A stretch of 64,000 nucleotides of DNA, from assembly GCA_020137815.1 (NCBI GenBank), contig CM035361.1, positions 5,122,960 to 5,186,959 of the forward strand, in the 5' to 3' direction. The position numbers and the translations under genes are program-made. Shown here one piece after another: positions 11,123 to 24,239 of this stretch. This DNA is from Hormiphora californensis. Taxonomy: Eukaryota; Ctenophora; Tentaculata; Cydippida; Pleurobrachiidae. The notes beneath the pieces were generated by a model, which was not told where the DNA came from, searched no databases, and saw only the letters and a list, made by a program, of their open reading frames with translations. Position 1 is the stretch's first letter. Each line of letters opens with the position of its first letter.

Positions 11123-11930
11123 ATATTATTATTAATAATTTACCTTAGATCTTTCAGCCAGCCTTTTCATCTGATCTCTCTGCATTACATTGTTCTTGTT
11201 TTCCTTGTTCAACAAGTTTTCCTTGTTCAACAAGTTGTTGTCACCTAACCTTTCTTTAGCCAACTCCAGGCTGCACGAAAGGCCGGCAAACTTGGTTTTA
11301 GACATACGGTGCAGATAACTGTGTAAAATCCATGGTATAAATGTTCGATTTAAAAGAGAAAGGGAGTGAGAAGAAATGCTGTATAGATAGAGCGATAGCT
11401 ATAGCTAGTCGCTAGAGATAGAGAGAGAAGAGAGAGAGAGATCTTTATCATCTTAATTATTTGGTGTGAGGTTTATCGATACCTCTACTCACGTACTGGG
11501 ACCTTTAACTCTAACTGAATGCAGCACAGTAAAGCAGCCATCAACTGTAAAATCTACTGATAATGGGACACCATCCCTGATATACATGGAGAGATAGCTA
11601 TAGATAAGTTTTTTTAATTTTTTTCAACATTTCAGCTCAAATAGTTCAGAGGTAAAGATTTGTTGGCAAGAACAAGAAAGTGCACAACTACAAAACAAAA
11701 CCACTCTAAGTAACGAATGTTAGTGAGAGAGAATGGCGGAGGGAGGAAGGTGATTTATGAGAAGTTTTTGCAGAGAGGAGAGGTTGATGAGAGAGAGATC
11801 CATCATTCTCATGCAAGTGTAAAGTGGATGGGTCCCCGAGGACTGTGTTCGGGTGTGGGGCATAGTTGGGGGGCCCCTTGTGTGAGCCAGTGGGTGCACC
11901 CCGGGTGGCAGTCTAGGGCAAGTAGCGGCG
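11123..11930. other. no gene seen
   Basis: Mixed sequence with a GA-rich stretch near 11400-11440 and a direct AACAAGTTTTCCTTGTTC repeat near 11213. Nothing coding is recognised. Confidence 0.45.
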
Positions 11931-11939
11931 GCACGTTAT

Positions 11940-12360
11940 CGTGTTTGTTTTTTGTTTGTTCTTTTTTGGCGTTTTTTGTTTCTCTGTCCGTGTCGTTTTT
12001 TTTTCGTTCTTTTGATTTTTTTGTCTGTTCGTTGTTTTTTTGCGTGTCAGTTGTTTTATTTGTTTTCCCGTGGCGTTTTTTTTGTATTTGTTACGTCTTG
12101 GTTGTCTCGTTGTCGTGTTTTGTTTTATCGGCGTTCGTTTTTGTTATTTTTACGTTTTCGTTCGTTTTTTGTTGTTTTTTTTTGTTTTCGTTGGGTTTTT
12201 TTGTTATTGTTTCGTTTTTTTTTTTGTTCGGCGTCTCGTATTAGTGTTTCGTTTTGTGTTTTTTTTTTTTATGTCTGGTCGGCGTTTTTTCCGTTTCTTT
12301 TTTTAGTTTTCGGCCGTCTATATCGTTTTAGGTCGTTTGTCTATAGGGTGTGACTGTCTG
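11940..12360. repeat. T-rich low-complexity tract
   Basis: Nearly all T with scattered G and C, in runs such as TTTTTTTCGTTC. Open frames translate to phenylalanine-rich peptides and are composition artefacts. It may be genuine low-complexity DNA or poor consensus sequence. Confidence 0.7.
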
Positions 12361-12589
12361 CTCGTGATTGTTGTGAATAGCTTGAGCTAGCTTTTTTAGG
12401 GGGGCTACTCCACCCTCACCTCCTCCCTTCTCAACCTTGCACCAAAATTCCACCCCCTAAAGCTCTTCCTTCTTTTCTTGCGGACTCCTTCTCCCTCATT
12501 CCCTCAATGAGGGGGGCTCTTTCATCATTCGGCCTCCTGGGCCCTCCTGGGGGCTCCTGGGGTGGGGAAACAAGAAAAATAGAGAATGA

Positions 12590-14280
12590 AAAAAAAAATC
12601 AACATAGCAAAAACTAATAGCTTACTACAACAAAGGAATATACTACAAAACAGAAACAGAAAACGAAACTATATAGAAAATAAATAAAACACACACCAAA
12701 TAACCATAAATAAAAAGGAGAATAACAAAATAATCAAAAATGTAGAAAAAAAGACTAACAAAAGAAAAAATAATACCTAGAAACCAAAACGACACACTAT
12801 TAAAAAGAAAAATAAAAACACTGAAGCTAGAAGGAAGGAATAAAGGCAATCGAAAAAGCAACCAAAAATTAAAAAAAGAATACAGATTTAACATAAAAGT
12901 AATAGTCATGAAAATAAGGAAATAAAAAAAAACATATAAAAAAATAAGGAAAAGATAAATATAAAAGATAAAGAAATATCCCATAAATACCAGAGATAGT
13001 AAAAACAAGAACAAAGGAGGAAAAAATAATATAGATAAAGTACATAACACAAAAAAGAAATAAATAAAAAGAACAAGAAGGAAAAAGAAATATAATTACA
13101 CAGCTAAAAAATACATAAAGAAAACAAAGAAATAAAGGCCCCAGGTAAAAGAAAAAGATAATATAAATGGACAAAAAGGAGCACTAAGACGAAATTTGAT
13201 ATAGTCTTTATGGTACATACAAGAGAGGAAAAAAGCAAAAAAAAAAGGAAAAAAAATTCAAGAAGAACAAAAGAAAACACAATTTAAACAAACACAAAAT
13301 CACAAAAGCGTAAGAAAGCAGAAAAAAAAAATTAGGACTTAATAGAGGACAAAAAATAAACAAGATAATCGAAACTAGTCTTAAAAGAAAGCATAACGAA
13401 GGAACGAAGAAAAAAAAAAAACAGAAGTAAGGAAGAAAAATTAATAGGATCTATAGGCATAAGACATGAAAGCATACTAAAAACACCACATAGAAGAAAA
13501 CAATCAAAAGTCCTATAAAAGAAACCCAAAAAATAAAAAAAATAATAAAATAAGACCAAAAAAATTTAAGAAAGGACAAAAGGAATAACGACAAATAAAT
13601 AGGACACAATAAAACCGAAAAAATAAAAAATAACTTTTAAATCAAACATACAAAATAAAAAACACAGGTAAGGGAATCTAAAAAGAAGAACACCCGACTA
13701 AAAATAGACTAAAATAGGCATTCATCAAAGGAAGAAAAAAAGTAAAAAGGCCAAAAAAAAACACATTGAGAAAAAACGAGAAAAACAGCAGGAAGAACAA
13801 AAAAGGTAAGGCAGAACATACACAGAACAAACACACGATAGAAAGAACCAAGCAAGAAGAAAAAATAAACTTCAGGAAGCAGACGTAAGGGAATGCAGCT
13901 AAATTAATTAGGAAGGAGAGAGGGACAGTGAATTAAAATAAAGGAAACCAGTAGGGCATTTAAAAAGGAGCAAGAAAACAAGAACGAGGAACAAAAAAAT
14001 AAAGAAAAGCTCAAAAAAAAACAGGGAAAAGAAAGAAAAAATAAAGTGCAAAAAATAAAGATTAGAAAGACAGGAGGCTAAAAGGAAGACATAAGAAACT
14101 AAAAAAGATATAAACAACGAAAGCAGCCTGGATACAGAATAAAAAACGAAGGGAATACATAAATCATGATAATAAAAGATAAATAAAACAAAATGAATAA
14201 AAAAAAAATCCAAAAATCCAAAAAAGAACGTACAAAACCTGAAGTAGAATATCAGGATAAAAAAAGATAGGTACAAAACT
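12590..14280. repeat. A-rich low-complexity tract
   Basis: About 1.7 kb of strand-asymmetric A-rich sequence with few T and scattered G and C. The minus strand reads as phenylalanine/leucine-rich open frames that lack any domain pattern. The abrupt switch from T-rich (11940-12360) to A-rich is striking. Confidence 0.7.
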
Positions 14281-14649
14281 TAGGGGAGGCGGGGTTTTGG
14301 GGTTGGTTCTTTATAGATTAGTCTTTTTAGATTATTATAGTGTTTTAGATCTCATCTCTCATCAATAACATGATGAAAGCAACTCGAACTATACCAGGGG
14401 GTTTTTTCATTCCCGGGCCATCTCTCCATGTGTGAGAAAGAGAAGAAAGAACGAAAGAGTCGGTGAAAAGAGGTAAATGAGGCATTAAAAAACTCTTGGA
14501 CCTGGAGCACGTTTTCGCGTCTCGTTCGCGTCGTTATTTCAGATATGATTATGATGAATGATATGATGGTAGATATGATATATGAATCATGGGATTGGAT
14601 AACTTTCCTCCCCGCCCCCCCCCCACTACAGTCCACGCGCCGCCATGGA

Positions 14650-14830
14650 GAAGTTAGATTGCGAGTTTATCCGCGCTGGCGGATAAAACTGGTTTAAATC
14701 ACGACGAGACCCGCAGGCGGAAGCGAGGCGAGGCGAGCCGAGGGAGAGAGAGATGAGAGGTTAGAGGCGGAGGGGTTTTTTATTTGTTTTAAACCTTATA
14801 AACCTTTATAATATTAACGTGACTGCCAGT
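14650..14830. repeat. GC-rich dispersed repeat, copy 1 (second at 41100)
   Basis: Contains the hairpin TTTATCCGC...GCGGATAAA followed by ACTGGTTTAAATCACGAC and a run of GAGGCGAG-like units, ending near AACGTGAC. The same order (hairpin, TGGTTTAAATCACGAC, GC-rich part, TTTAAACC, AACGTGAC) occurs at 41100-41285. The GGTTTAAATC segment loosely resembles a tRNA B box, so a SINE origin is possible but unproven. Confidence 0.4.
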
Positions 14831-14999
14831 GTCAGATCAGAGAGTTTATGGGGTTATATTACCCGTGCTTTAGTTTGTTTATTCAAGTTATTACACCACA
14901 AACCAAGAAGCAAGAGATGGAGAAAACAAACAAAAAAAGAGAAAAAAACAAGAAAGAAAAAAACACTAATCAAAACACACAAAGAGAAAAAAATGATAA

Positions 15000-15788
15000 G
15001 GGAAGAACTGAGAAAAAATCTTAATATATAAACAATAAAATTAAATAAAAAATAAATAAAATTATACAAAAATATAAAAAAAATAAAAAATAAAATAAAT
15101 AAAATATCAAATAAGAATAGGTCGTTTAGAAATTCAATAACACAATTAAATAGTTAAAAAAAAAAAATAAAAAAAAATAAAAAAATAAAAAAAAAATGAA
15201 AAACAAAAAATAAAAATTGAAAAATAAAATATAAAAAAATAGTACGGAGACAAATATAAAAAAATAAAAATAAAATATAAAATAGAAAAAAAAAAATTAA
15301 AAAAAATATTAAATATGAAAAAATTTAAATGAAAATAAATAGTTTAGTTAGTTAATAAAAAAATAATAGGATAGAATAGTAAATTAAAAATAAAAAAAAA
15401 TAAAATAGGTTTTGTTAATTTAAATAAAATAAAAAAAAAATAATCTCAAAAAAAAAAAATAGAAATAAATACTTATTTAAAATAAAAAATAAAATAAATA
15501 TAATAGTAGTTTTAAAATATAAAATATCAAAAATAAAAAACTAGAAGGGTTAAAACAAAAAATAAAAATAAAATCTAAATCAAAAAATAAAATATAAAAA
15601 TAAATTAGTTCGACAAAATGAAAAAAAAAAAAAAATAGTTTTTAGAATTAAACAAAAATAATATTAGAAAAACTAGTAATAATAAAAAAAAAAAATAAAA
15701 AAAAAAAAGTCAATAAAATAGTTTATAAAAATTAAAAAAAGAAAAAAAAAAAAAATAAAAACAAAAAAAGAAAAAAAAAAAAAAAAAC

Positions 15789-15826
<38 letters not shown>

Positions 15827-16960
15827 AAAAAATTAATAAATAAAAATAAAATAAAAATAAAAAAAAATAGTTGGGGTTTTTTTAGTTTTTTTACGCAAAC
15901 AAAAAAAAAAAAAAATAAAAAAAATAACAAATAAAATAAAAAAAAAAAAAAATATTAAAAAAAAAAGAAATAAAAAAAAAAAAAAAAAAAAAATAAAAAA
16001 ATATTAAAATTTATATAAAAAATAGAAAATAGAAATAATTAATAAAAAATTTTTAGGTTTAATTAAAAGAAATAAAAAAAAAAAAATAAACGGTATGTCT
16101 AAAATTTTAAGTTAAAACACGTCCACAATTGAGGGTGGGTGTTTTTCTGGGGTATTGGTGGTTGGGGGGGGTTGTGTGCTGGGAAGTGAGGGTGTGGAGT
16201 GGTTTTTTTGTTTTATGTGGTTATTGTGTGGAGTGGTGGGTGGGTGTTCGTTTGTGTTTTTATTTTTAATTTTTTTTGGTTGGTTTTTTATTTTTGGGTT
16301 GTTTAGTTTGTACTATTTTATTTTAGTTTAGTATTTGGGTGGTAGGTTTTTTTTGTGTTGTAGTTGTATTTTTTTTTATATCTAAATTTATATAATAATT
16401 TATTAAATTATAAAACAATTATAAATTTAAAAAAATAATTATATAAAATTAAAATAATTTTTTTTTTTTTTTTTTTTTTTTTAATAAAAAAATATTTAGA
16501 TTATAATATTATAAAAAACACAATAATAATAAACATTAAATTAATAAATTAATAAAAATTATAATTTAATAATTTGAAAATATTATAATTATTAAAAAAC
16601 AAATATAAATTATAATAATATATAAATATAATTACAAAATAAATTATTTTAAATAATTTATATTAATTAAATAAATATCTAAAATATAACTAATCAAATT
16701 ATATAATATAATATATAAATACATATATAAACAAATCTAATAAAAATTATACTTAGATAAATTCCATTAAATTAATAATATATAATCAAATTATTTAAAA
16801 GAAATATCAGTTAATAAATTTTTATTACGTTTGTAACGTTACTAGCAGTTGCTAAGGAAAGAGAGGGAAAAGAGAAAGAGAAAAAATGAAAAAAAAAAAA
16901 AAAAACAAAAAAAAAAAAAGAGAATAGACTGAATTGATAAGCGAGGCATGTATGTCACAA
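15000..16960. repeat. A/T-only low-complexity region
   Basis: About 2 kb with almost no G or C except a G/T-rich island at about 16130-16370. Runs of AAAAATAAAA dominate to 16130. A poly-T run and AT-mixed sequence follow. No genes. Confidence 0.75.
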
Positions 16961-17819
16961 TAACACAGAGACTAAAAGACGAGAGAGAAAGAAAAGAAAG
17001 AGATAGTGGAGACAAAAAGCCGGGGAGATAACAGAGAGAGTAATAATATTATATTTGATGTCGGAACATGACGGAAGGTGTTCGATTTCTTTCTCTCAAA
17101 TGTAGTGTCTGTAAGTGTTGAACATAGGTCTCTGTATTTTAGTAGAACTGATCCATTTACATACACTTGATTGAATGTACGTAGGATGTTAAAAATTAAT
17201 TAAAATAACCTGCCAGTGGGAAAAAAAAAAAATAAATCTTCCTGCGCTGGAACTCTGGCTGTTACATGACTTGAAGCGCGCTCCACTAGGTAGGAGGTGC
17301 TGGGAAGGCGCCATTTAATTTATTATCCATAAATTTTATTATTTTTATATTTATTATTTAAGTTAAAGCGGGGGCAAGGATATAGATCTTTCACTCTCAC
17401 CTAACCCAAAACATGTTTCAGGATCACAATATTAGATCGGGTTTATTTGATCACAATCACCCACCGTTTTTTTCAGTTTCCGCTTACCTGTTCTAGATAG
17501 TGACATTGACTCAGTGTGCGAGTTGCAGTATGCACTCCTTCTCTGTTCTAGTTCCCGTTTCAGGAGGCAGTTTCTTTTGATCTACCCTTTTCTTCCCAGT
17601 ATTTGTTGTCATCCGGTTCGTTTCGTCGTCCTGCCTGTTTTTTAGGAGGTATTTCTCCAGACAGTGAGTCCTTCAGTGGGGGATCCTTGCTCTCGGTTCC
17701 GCTTGGGATCAGCCGCGTTTTCTTCTCCCTGGTCACGTGGTATGCTTCTGTTTCTTATCTTGTCTGGATCTCCAGCTGCTCTTTCTACGGTCTCTCTCTT
17801 CTTATTTTACCTCTTTTCT

Positions 17820-18165
17820 TTTTATTGGATATGGAGATTAACATTGGTCCGACCTGGTACTAAACTAATTATTTGGAGGTCAAGACTAATTGGTTTCTTC
17901 GCACTGATATTCCAGGGCCGGCTTCGGTTTCATCACTTTTCCTGGAGCGGAGTCCCAGTGTTCTCTCAGCTTATCTTTTCCAGTTATCTCTCCTGTCAAC
18001 CTTTTTATCGCATCTTACTCTAATGGGGCCAATCTACTATCTGACAGGTTTGGATGTAAACCCAATTGGAGTATGGAGTTTATCATCGCGTTTGGTACTA
18101 ATCTTATTATTTGGAGGCATCGTCTAATTGGTTTCTTCACTCTGGACTTCGGACCCGGCTTCCTT
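17820..18165 (+). repeat. diverged tandem duplication with a 2A-like peptide motif
   Basis: Two diverged copies lie about 230 bp apart, each containing a GGTACTAA...ATTATTTGGAGG...CTAATTGGTTTCTTC block (17855-17910 and 18090-18145). Just before the first block, a hydrophobic open frame (17603-17863) ends with DMEINIGPTWY. This resembles the 2A skipping motif DxExNPGP, with isoleucine replacing the first proline. 2A-like peptides occur at the start of some LINE proteins, so this may be a decayed LINE 5' end. Weak evidence. Confidence 0.25.
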
Positions 18166-18179
18166 TTCGACCTCCTCTC

Positions 18180-20340
18180 TCCCTCTCCATCCCCCCTCTC
18201 TCCTCTCTCTCTCTCTCTCTCTCTCCTACTTTTGTTTTCCCCCCCCGCCCCCCCCCCCGCGGGGGGGCCCGGGGGGGGTTACTTTCCCTTTTTCCCAAAA
18301 CCCCCTTTTGGAAATTTTCCTTCTTCAAAAAAGTGTTTGGGGCCTTTCTTTTGGGGGGTATTTTTTGGGGACCGGGTTTTTTAAAAAAAATTTAAAAAAA
18401 AGTTCGTTGGATTCCCGCGCTTTTTTCGGTTTTTTTTTTTTTTTTTTTTTTAAATTTTTATTACTTGCCCCTTATAAATTTTTTTGGGTTTTTCTTTGGG
18501 TTTTTTCCCCCTTTTTTTTTTTCCCCCTTTTCGTTTTATTTTTTTTTCCCTTTTTTCCCTTATTTTTTTTGTTTTTCCCCAAATTTTTAAACCCTTCGGT
18601 TTATTACCCTTTTGGGGGGTAAATTTTGGGGTTAAATTTTTTTTTCTTTTTATTTTTTTTCCCCCCGGGGAAAGGTTTTTTTAATTTGGAAAAAACCCCT
18701 TTAGGGCCCCCCCCTTTTTAAACCTTTTCCCCCCCCCCCCAAAACCCTTTTCCCCTAAAGGCCCCCTTTTTTTTCCCTTTTTTCCTCCCCCTTAAACCGC
18801 CCTTCCCCCCCCCCCCCCCTTTTCCCTTCCCTTTTTCCCCGCCCCCCCTTTTTTTCCCCAAAACCCCCCCTTTTCCCCCCGGGGGGGTTTTTTTGGGGGG
18901 GGTTTTTTGGGGGGGTTTTTTTTCCCTTTCCCCTTTTTTTTTCCCCCCTTTTTCCCCCCTTTTTTTTTCCCCCCCTCTTCCTTTTTCTTTCCCCCCCCTT
19001 TTTTTGTTTTTAAAACTTTTTTTTTTTTTGGGGGGGTTTTTTTTTTAAATTACTTTTGATGGGAAACCCCCTTTTTCCGGGGGTTTTTTTTCTTTGGGGG
19101 GGTTTTTTCTTTTCCCCTTTTTTTAAAAAATTTTTCCGTTCAAACCCTTTCCCCTTCCCCCCTTTTTTTTTTTCCCCCCTTCCCTTGTTTTTTTTTATTT
19201 TTTTTTCCTTTCCCCTTTCCCTTATTTTTTCCCTCTTTTACCGGTTTTTTCCTTTTCCCCCCCCCTCCCTCCCCCAACCCACAAGGGGAAACCCCCCGCC
19301 CATCCCTTTTCCCCCTTCCCCCCCCCTCCTTTTTTCTTGGCCCCCCCTCTTTCCCCCTTCCCCCCCCCTTTCCCCCCCAATTTTTTTTTTTCTTTTCCCC
19401 CCCCTTTTTTTTTCCCTTAAACCCCTTTCCCTTTTTCCCCCCTGCCCCCCCCCCCAAAACCCCCGGGGGGAAAAAAAACCCTTTTCCCCAACCCCCCCTT
19501 TTCCCCAAATTTTTTTGGGTCCCCGGGGTCCGGCCCCCCGGGGACCCCCCGAAACCCACCTTTAAAACCCCTTTTTTTTATAATCAAATTTTTTTTATTT
19601 TCAAAAAACAAAAAAATTTTTTATCCATTAAAACCCCCCCCCCCTTTCCCCCCCTTTTCCCCGGGTTTTTTTTAAAAACCCCTTTTTCCCCCCCCAATAT
19701 TTTTCCAAATTTCCCTTTTTTTTTCCCTTTTTAAAAAAATTTTTAAAACTGGGGGGTTTTTTTTTAAAAATTTTTCCCCCCTTTTTTTCCCCCATTTTTA
19801 AAAACCTCTTAAAACTTTTACCCCCCGGGTTTCCCATTAAACGCGCCCCATTTCCCCCGGGGAATTTAACTTCAAAAAGGGGGGGGAGGGAAAAAAGGGG
19901 AAAACCCCCCTTTTGGGTGAAAAGAAATTTTTAAACTTTCCCTTTCCCCTTCCCTTTTTTTTCTTGGTTTGTTTTCTCCCCTTTTTTTTTTTAAAATTTT
20001 CCCTTTCCCTTTTTTTTGGGGTTTTAACCTTTTTCACCAAAAAAAATTTTAAATTTTTAATTTTTTTTTGATTTTCCTTCCTTTTCCCCTTTTTTTAAAA
20101 AATCGGGTTTTTTCTCGTCCGTCTCTTCTCTCTCGTCTGCTCGTCTTCTTGGTCTCCCATCTCTCCTCTGTGCGCCTTTTTTTTCTCTCCTCTCCTCTCA
20201 TCTCACGTCTGCCGGTGCTGTCCTCTCTCTCATCCGTCTTCTCTCTCGTCTTTCTCTGCTCGTGGTCTGTCTCTTTTCTCGGCTCCACGGTCTCTCTCTC
20301 TCTCTCACTGTTTCGCACTGTTTCCCCCTTTCTGCCAGAC
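18180..20340. other. homopolymer-run region, probable consensus artefact
   Basis: Over 2 kb composed almost entirely of runs of identical bases (C, T, G and A runs of 3-14), starting inside a CT-rich tract and ending in another. Every frame is repetitive proline, phenylalanine, glycine or lysine. No known biological sequence looks like this. It resembles a low-quality read carried into the assembly. Confidence 0.7.
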
Positions 20341-20406
20341 ATAATAATGAGATCTAACTGTCGAGAATATGACCTGATAAGCTCTTTAGGGATATGTGCA
20401 TTTTTT

Positions 20407-20782
20407 CCTTTACTGTCCTTCCCTGTCCCTAATGTCCTTCCCTGTCCTTTACTGTCCTTCCCTGTCCTTCCCTGTCCTTAATGTCCTTTACTGTCCTTTA
20501 CTGTCCCTAATGTCCTTCCCTGTCCCTAATGTCCTTAATGTCCTTCCCTGTCCTTGAGTGTCCTTCCCTGTCCTTTACTGTCCTTCCCTGTCCTTAATGT
20601 CCTTTACTGTCCCTAATGTCCTTCCCTGTCCCTAATGTCCTTAATGTCCTTAATGTCCTTCCCTGTCCTTTACTGTCCTTCCCTGTCCTTAACTGTCCTT
20701 CCCTGTCCTTCACTGTCCTTCCCTGTCCTTCCCTGTCCTTCCCTGTCCTTCCCTGTCCTTAACTGTCCTTAACTGTCCCTAG
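20407..20782. repeat. TGTCCTTNNC minisatellite
   Basis: About 40 tandem units of 8-10 bp, variants of TGTCCTTCCC, TGTCCTTTAC, TGTCCTTAA and TGTCCCTAA in mixed order. It is non-coding. Confidence 0.9.
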
Positions 20783-21292
20783 CTGTGTTAATTGCCTTCG
20801 ATATTGTTCACTATAGCATTAGAAACTTTGATTCTCATTTATCCACATCGATTGAGTAAGTTATATGACCATAACATTACAGCTAGAGATCGACATCAAC
20901 CAAACAGGACAATTTCTGAGCATAAATTAACTCAACCGACAACCGGTGTGGATAGCGTCACTTTACTATCGAGAGGATTTTAGCGGAAAAACGAAGTTAT
21001 CCACACTTGTTGAGTATCGAATTGGAGCTAATCCAGCGTGTCCATCGATTACGTATCGATTAGGAACATTTTGCAAGTTGTGTAACGAAATTGTGGATAA
21101 TTTTCGCATCGTCAACTTCAAGTTTGGGAGGCTGTGTATCCACCATGGTTGAGTAAAATTTACTTAACCGTATGTGCAGAGCAGACTTTTTTGACCGTGA
21201 CCAACAGAAACAAAAAAGGAAACAAATGAATGGGTAAGAACCTGACAGGGATCAGAGAAAAAAAGGAAACAAATGAATGGGTAAGAACCCGA

Positions 21293-22026
<734 letters not shown>

Positions 22027-22118
22027 TTTTTTGTGAACCATTTAATTGTAACGTGTCACCACCCCCCCCCCCTAATTAGTGCTTGGGGTCACTCTTCATA
22101 TATGAAGTTTATATATAT

Positions 22119-22323
22119 ATTATACCAAAACTAATTGAAATTAGTAGGCCGGAAAGGTTGCCCTATGATTTGAGCTACCTTTGCCACCGTAACATTCACG
22201 GGGTAAAAACAGGGTATAACAGATGCTTCGTCTATCTTCAAAAGGAAATGTACTGGTGCCAAAGGTAGCTCAAATCATAGGGCAACCTTTCCGGCCTACT
22301 AATTTCAATTAGTTTTGGTATAA
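22119..22323. mobile_element. palindromic MITE
   Basis: Arms of about 72 bp begin ATTATACCAAAACTAATTG and are exact inverted copies. They enclose an unpaired centre of about 60 bp. No coding capacity. Confidence 0.65.
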
Positions 22324-22413
22324 TTTGCATTATTTTTGGGATTTTTTATCCATTTAGATGTAGTAGAACAAGTACGGAGAGGATGGAATCGCTAAGTTGA
22401 ATTTTTTCATTTT

Positions 22414-22467
22414 TGACGTCATTTTGACGTCATAAAATGACGTCACGACGTCAACATTTTGACGTCA
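22414..22467. promoter_or_regulatory. cluster of CRE-like sites
   Basis: Four perfect TGACGTCA palindromes (22414-22421, 22425-22432, 22438-22445, 22460-22467) plus one CGACGTCA at 22446-22453, all within 54 bp. TGACGTCA is the full CREB/ATF binding site. No gene start is recognised nearby, so function is unproven. Confidence 0.45.
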
Positions 22468-22510
22468 TATCATCGGGATTACCTAGATGAAGATACTGAC
22501 CAAGTTTGAC

Positions 22511-23232
22511 CTACCACTTGTAATACGTTTCTCGCTTGTTATTCTTGTCAATTTGGTCTGGAAATGGCATCTCATTTCCCCTTTCTAACTCTACTAATTC
22601 TCTTTGTTCACTTCACAATCCCTTCTGAATGTTCCCCCTGCAGTCCCTAGCAATTATCAGAGTGATTACGTCTCGTTGTTTTGTCCCGTCCCCTCTCTTC
22701 TTGTTGAGTTCCCCCTTACTCAACAACTCTCTTCAGATCAAATCTCACACTTAGCACTCTTCTCTATTCTCTCCCTGTTTCATTCCCATGGCAACGCCTC
22801 CAAATGTATCGATCATGTCTTTGGAGATATTACACCACCAGCAGCCACTGTGTGGCGCGCATTTCCTGTTAATTTGCGCGGCTCAAACAGCTCTGAATCT
22901 TCAAATGCAATCCCTGGTTTGATAAAGGAGCACACTGCGGTATCCTGATGCATAGCAACTTCATTCTACACCTACCACTTGTAATACGTTTCTCGCTTGT
23001 TATTCTTGTCAATTTGGTCTGGAAATGGCATCTCATTTCCCCTTTCTAACTCTACTAATTCACTTTGTTCACTTCACAATCCCTTCTGAATGTTCCCCCA
23101 GCAGTCCCTAGCAATTATCAGAGTGATTACGTCTCGTTGTTTTGTCCCGTCCCCTCTCTTCTTGTTGAGTTCCCCCTTACTCAACAACTCTCTTCAGATC
23201 AAATCTCACACTTAGCACTCTTCTCTATTCTC
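22511..23232. repeat. 260-bp direct duplication
   Basis: 22511-22771 and 22972-23232 are nearly identical, with only a few substitutions. They are separated by about 200 bp of unrelated sequence. They contain GTAATACGTTTCTCGC and a doubled TTGTTGAGT...ACTCAACAA stem. No gene or LTR hallmarks are seen. The segment right of the second copy is C-rich. Confidence 0.7.
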
Positions 23233-23632
23233 TGATCTCTCCCTACCTCCCACCCCCTCCGCCCCGCCCCCTCCACCCCCGCCCCACCTCCCCCACCCCT
23301 GCCCTTCCCAATTTAGGGCACTTTGTTACACAGGCCACTACAGCGACAATCCTTGTGTTTTGGTGCACTAAGTCGCTTATCGCGTGTAACAGTTATCAAT
23401 GGTCTTATCTATATTATCCGACTTGTCTTCTAGAACATTTTACACTCTACGTTGGTACTGCCCCACGCCTTATTTGTGTTTGATCGTCTTTTATCTTTAC
23501 CTGTAATTGAAAGGAATACACCTCTCACCTCATCACCAACAACATCACGGTATCAATCATACATCAAATACTGTAAGTTCATCTGTCTGTATTGACTGTT
23601 CATTCTCCAAACGGCCCCACCCGGCCAGTCTG

Positions 23633-23895
23633 AAGAGAGTCCTCATCCCGAAGACAGTTCTCACAATGCTGATACCCAAGTAGACACCGAGCCGATTGCA
23701 AATATCAGACCAGTTGGTCGGTTTGTGCCGGAAGAGATCGCCAAACTGATCCTGGAAAAGATCAAACCCCCTGATCTCCAAGTTCTGAGTTCTGCATGTG
23801 GAATCTCGAACAAGTCAGCCGCTTCAAGCATTAAAGTTCTGATATCCACCAAATTCCAGTCGATATACGATGGAAAATATCTATTTATCCTTTGA
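23633..23895 (+). CDS. possible orphan exon, unknown
   Basis: An open frame follows a pyrimidine-rich stretch ending CCGGCCAG and runs to a TGA at 23893-23895. It reads as an acidic then helical sequence with PEEIAKLILEKIKPPDLQVL near the middle, which looks protein-like rather than random. No start codon is visible and no neighbouring exon was recognised. It could be a gene fragment or a remnant of a transposon protein. Confidence 0.25.
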
Positions 23896-24239
23896 GGTGA
23901 TCATATTGATTCTCATTGTAACGTTGAGCATTCTCAACCAACTGGTAGGTTATGGATACTAATCAAGTAATACCTTCCACCTTCGTTGAGCTGCGTGAGC
24001 TTACTCAACCCCACCGAATCTGCTTTACCCAGTCAGTGGGTAATACCCACCGAATCGTTGAGTACTCTCAACATCCCGTTAGGATATGGATTCCATTACG
24101 GCAATCCAATCCAATATTGATATCTTTAAAACAACCCTAGTTGAGCATACTCAACCCCAGCACTGTTTTCTTGAAAGTCCAGGGTTGCTAGAACCAAGAA
24201 TTACCTCACGAACTCTCTCATTTTTTATGTGTGTCATAC

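Noticed and set aside
11717-15930. Phe/Leu-rich frames resembling membrane proteins
   Set aside because: Composition of T-rich or A-rich low-complexity sequence; no helix-loop pattern, splice logic or motifs.
18073-20342. Pro/Phe/Gly/Lys-rich frames
   Set aside because: They arise from homopolymer runs in a suspected artefact region.
22511-23232. LTR pair of a short retrotransposon
   Set aside because: The duplicated segments lack TG...CA ends, a primer-binding site and flanking duplication; the internal 200 bp is non-coding.
23557-23852. Minus-strand 63-74 codon frames
   Set aside because: The plus-strand frame over the same bases reads more protein-like; the minus frames appear to be its shadows.
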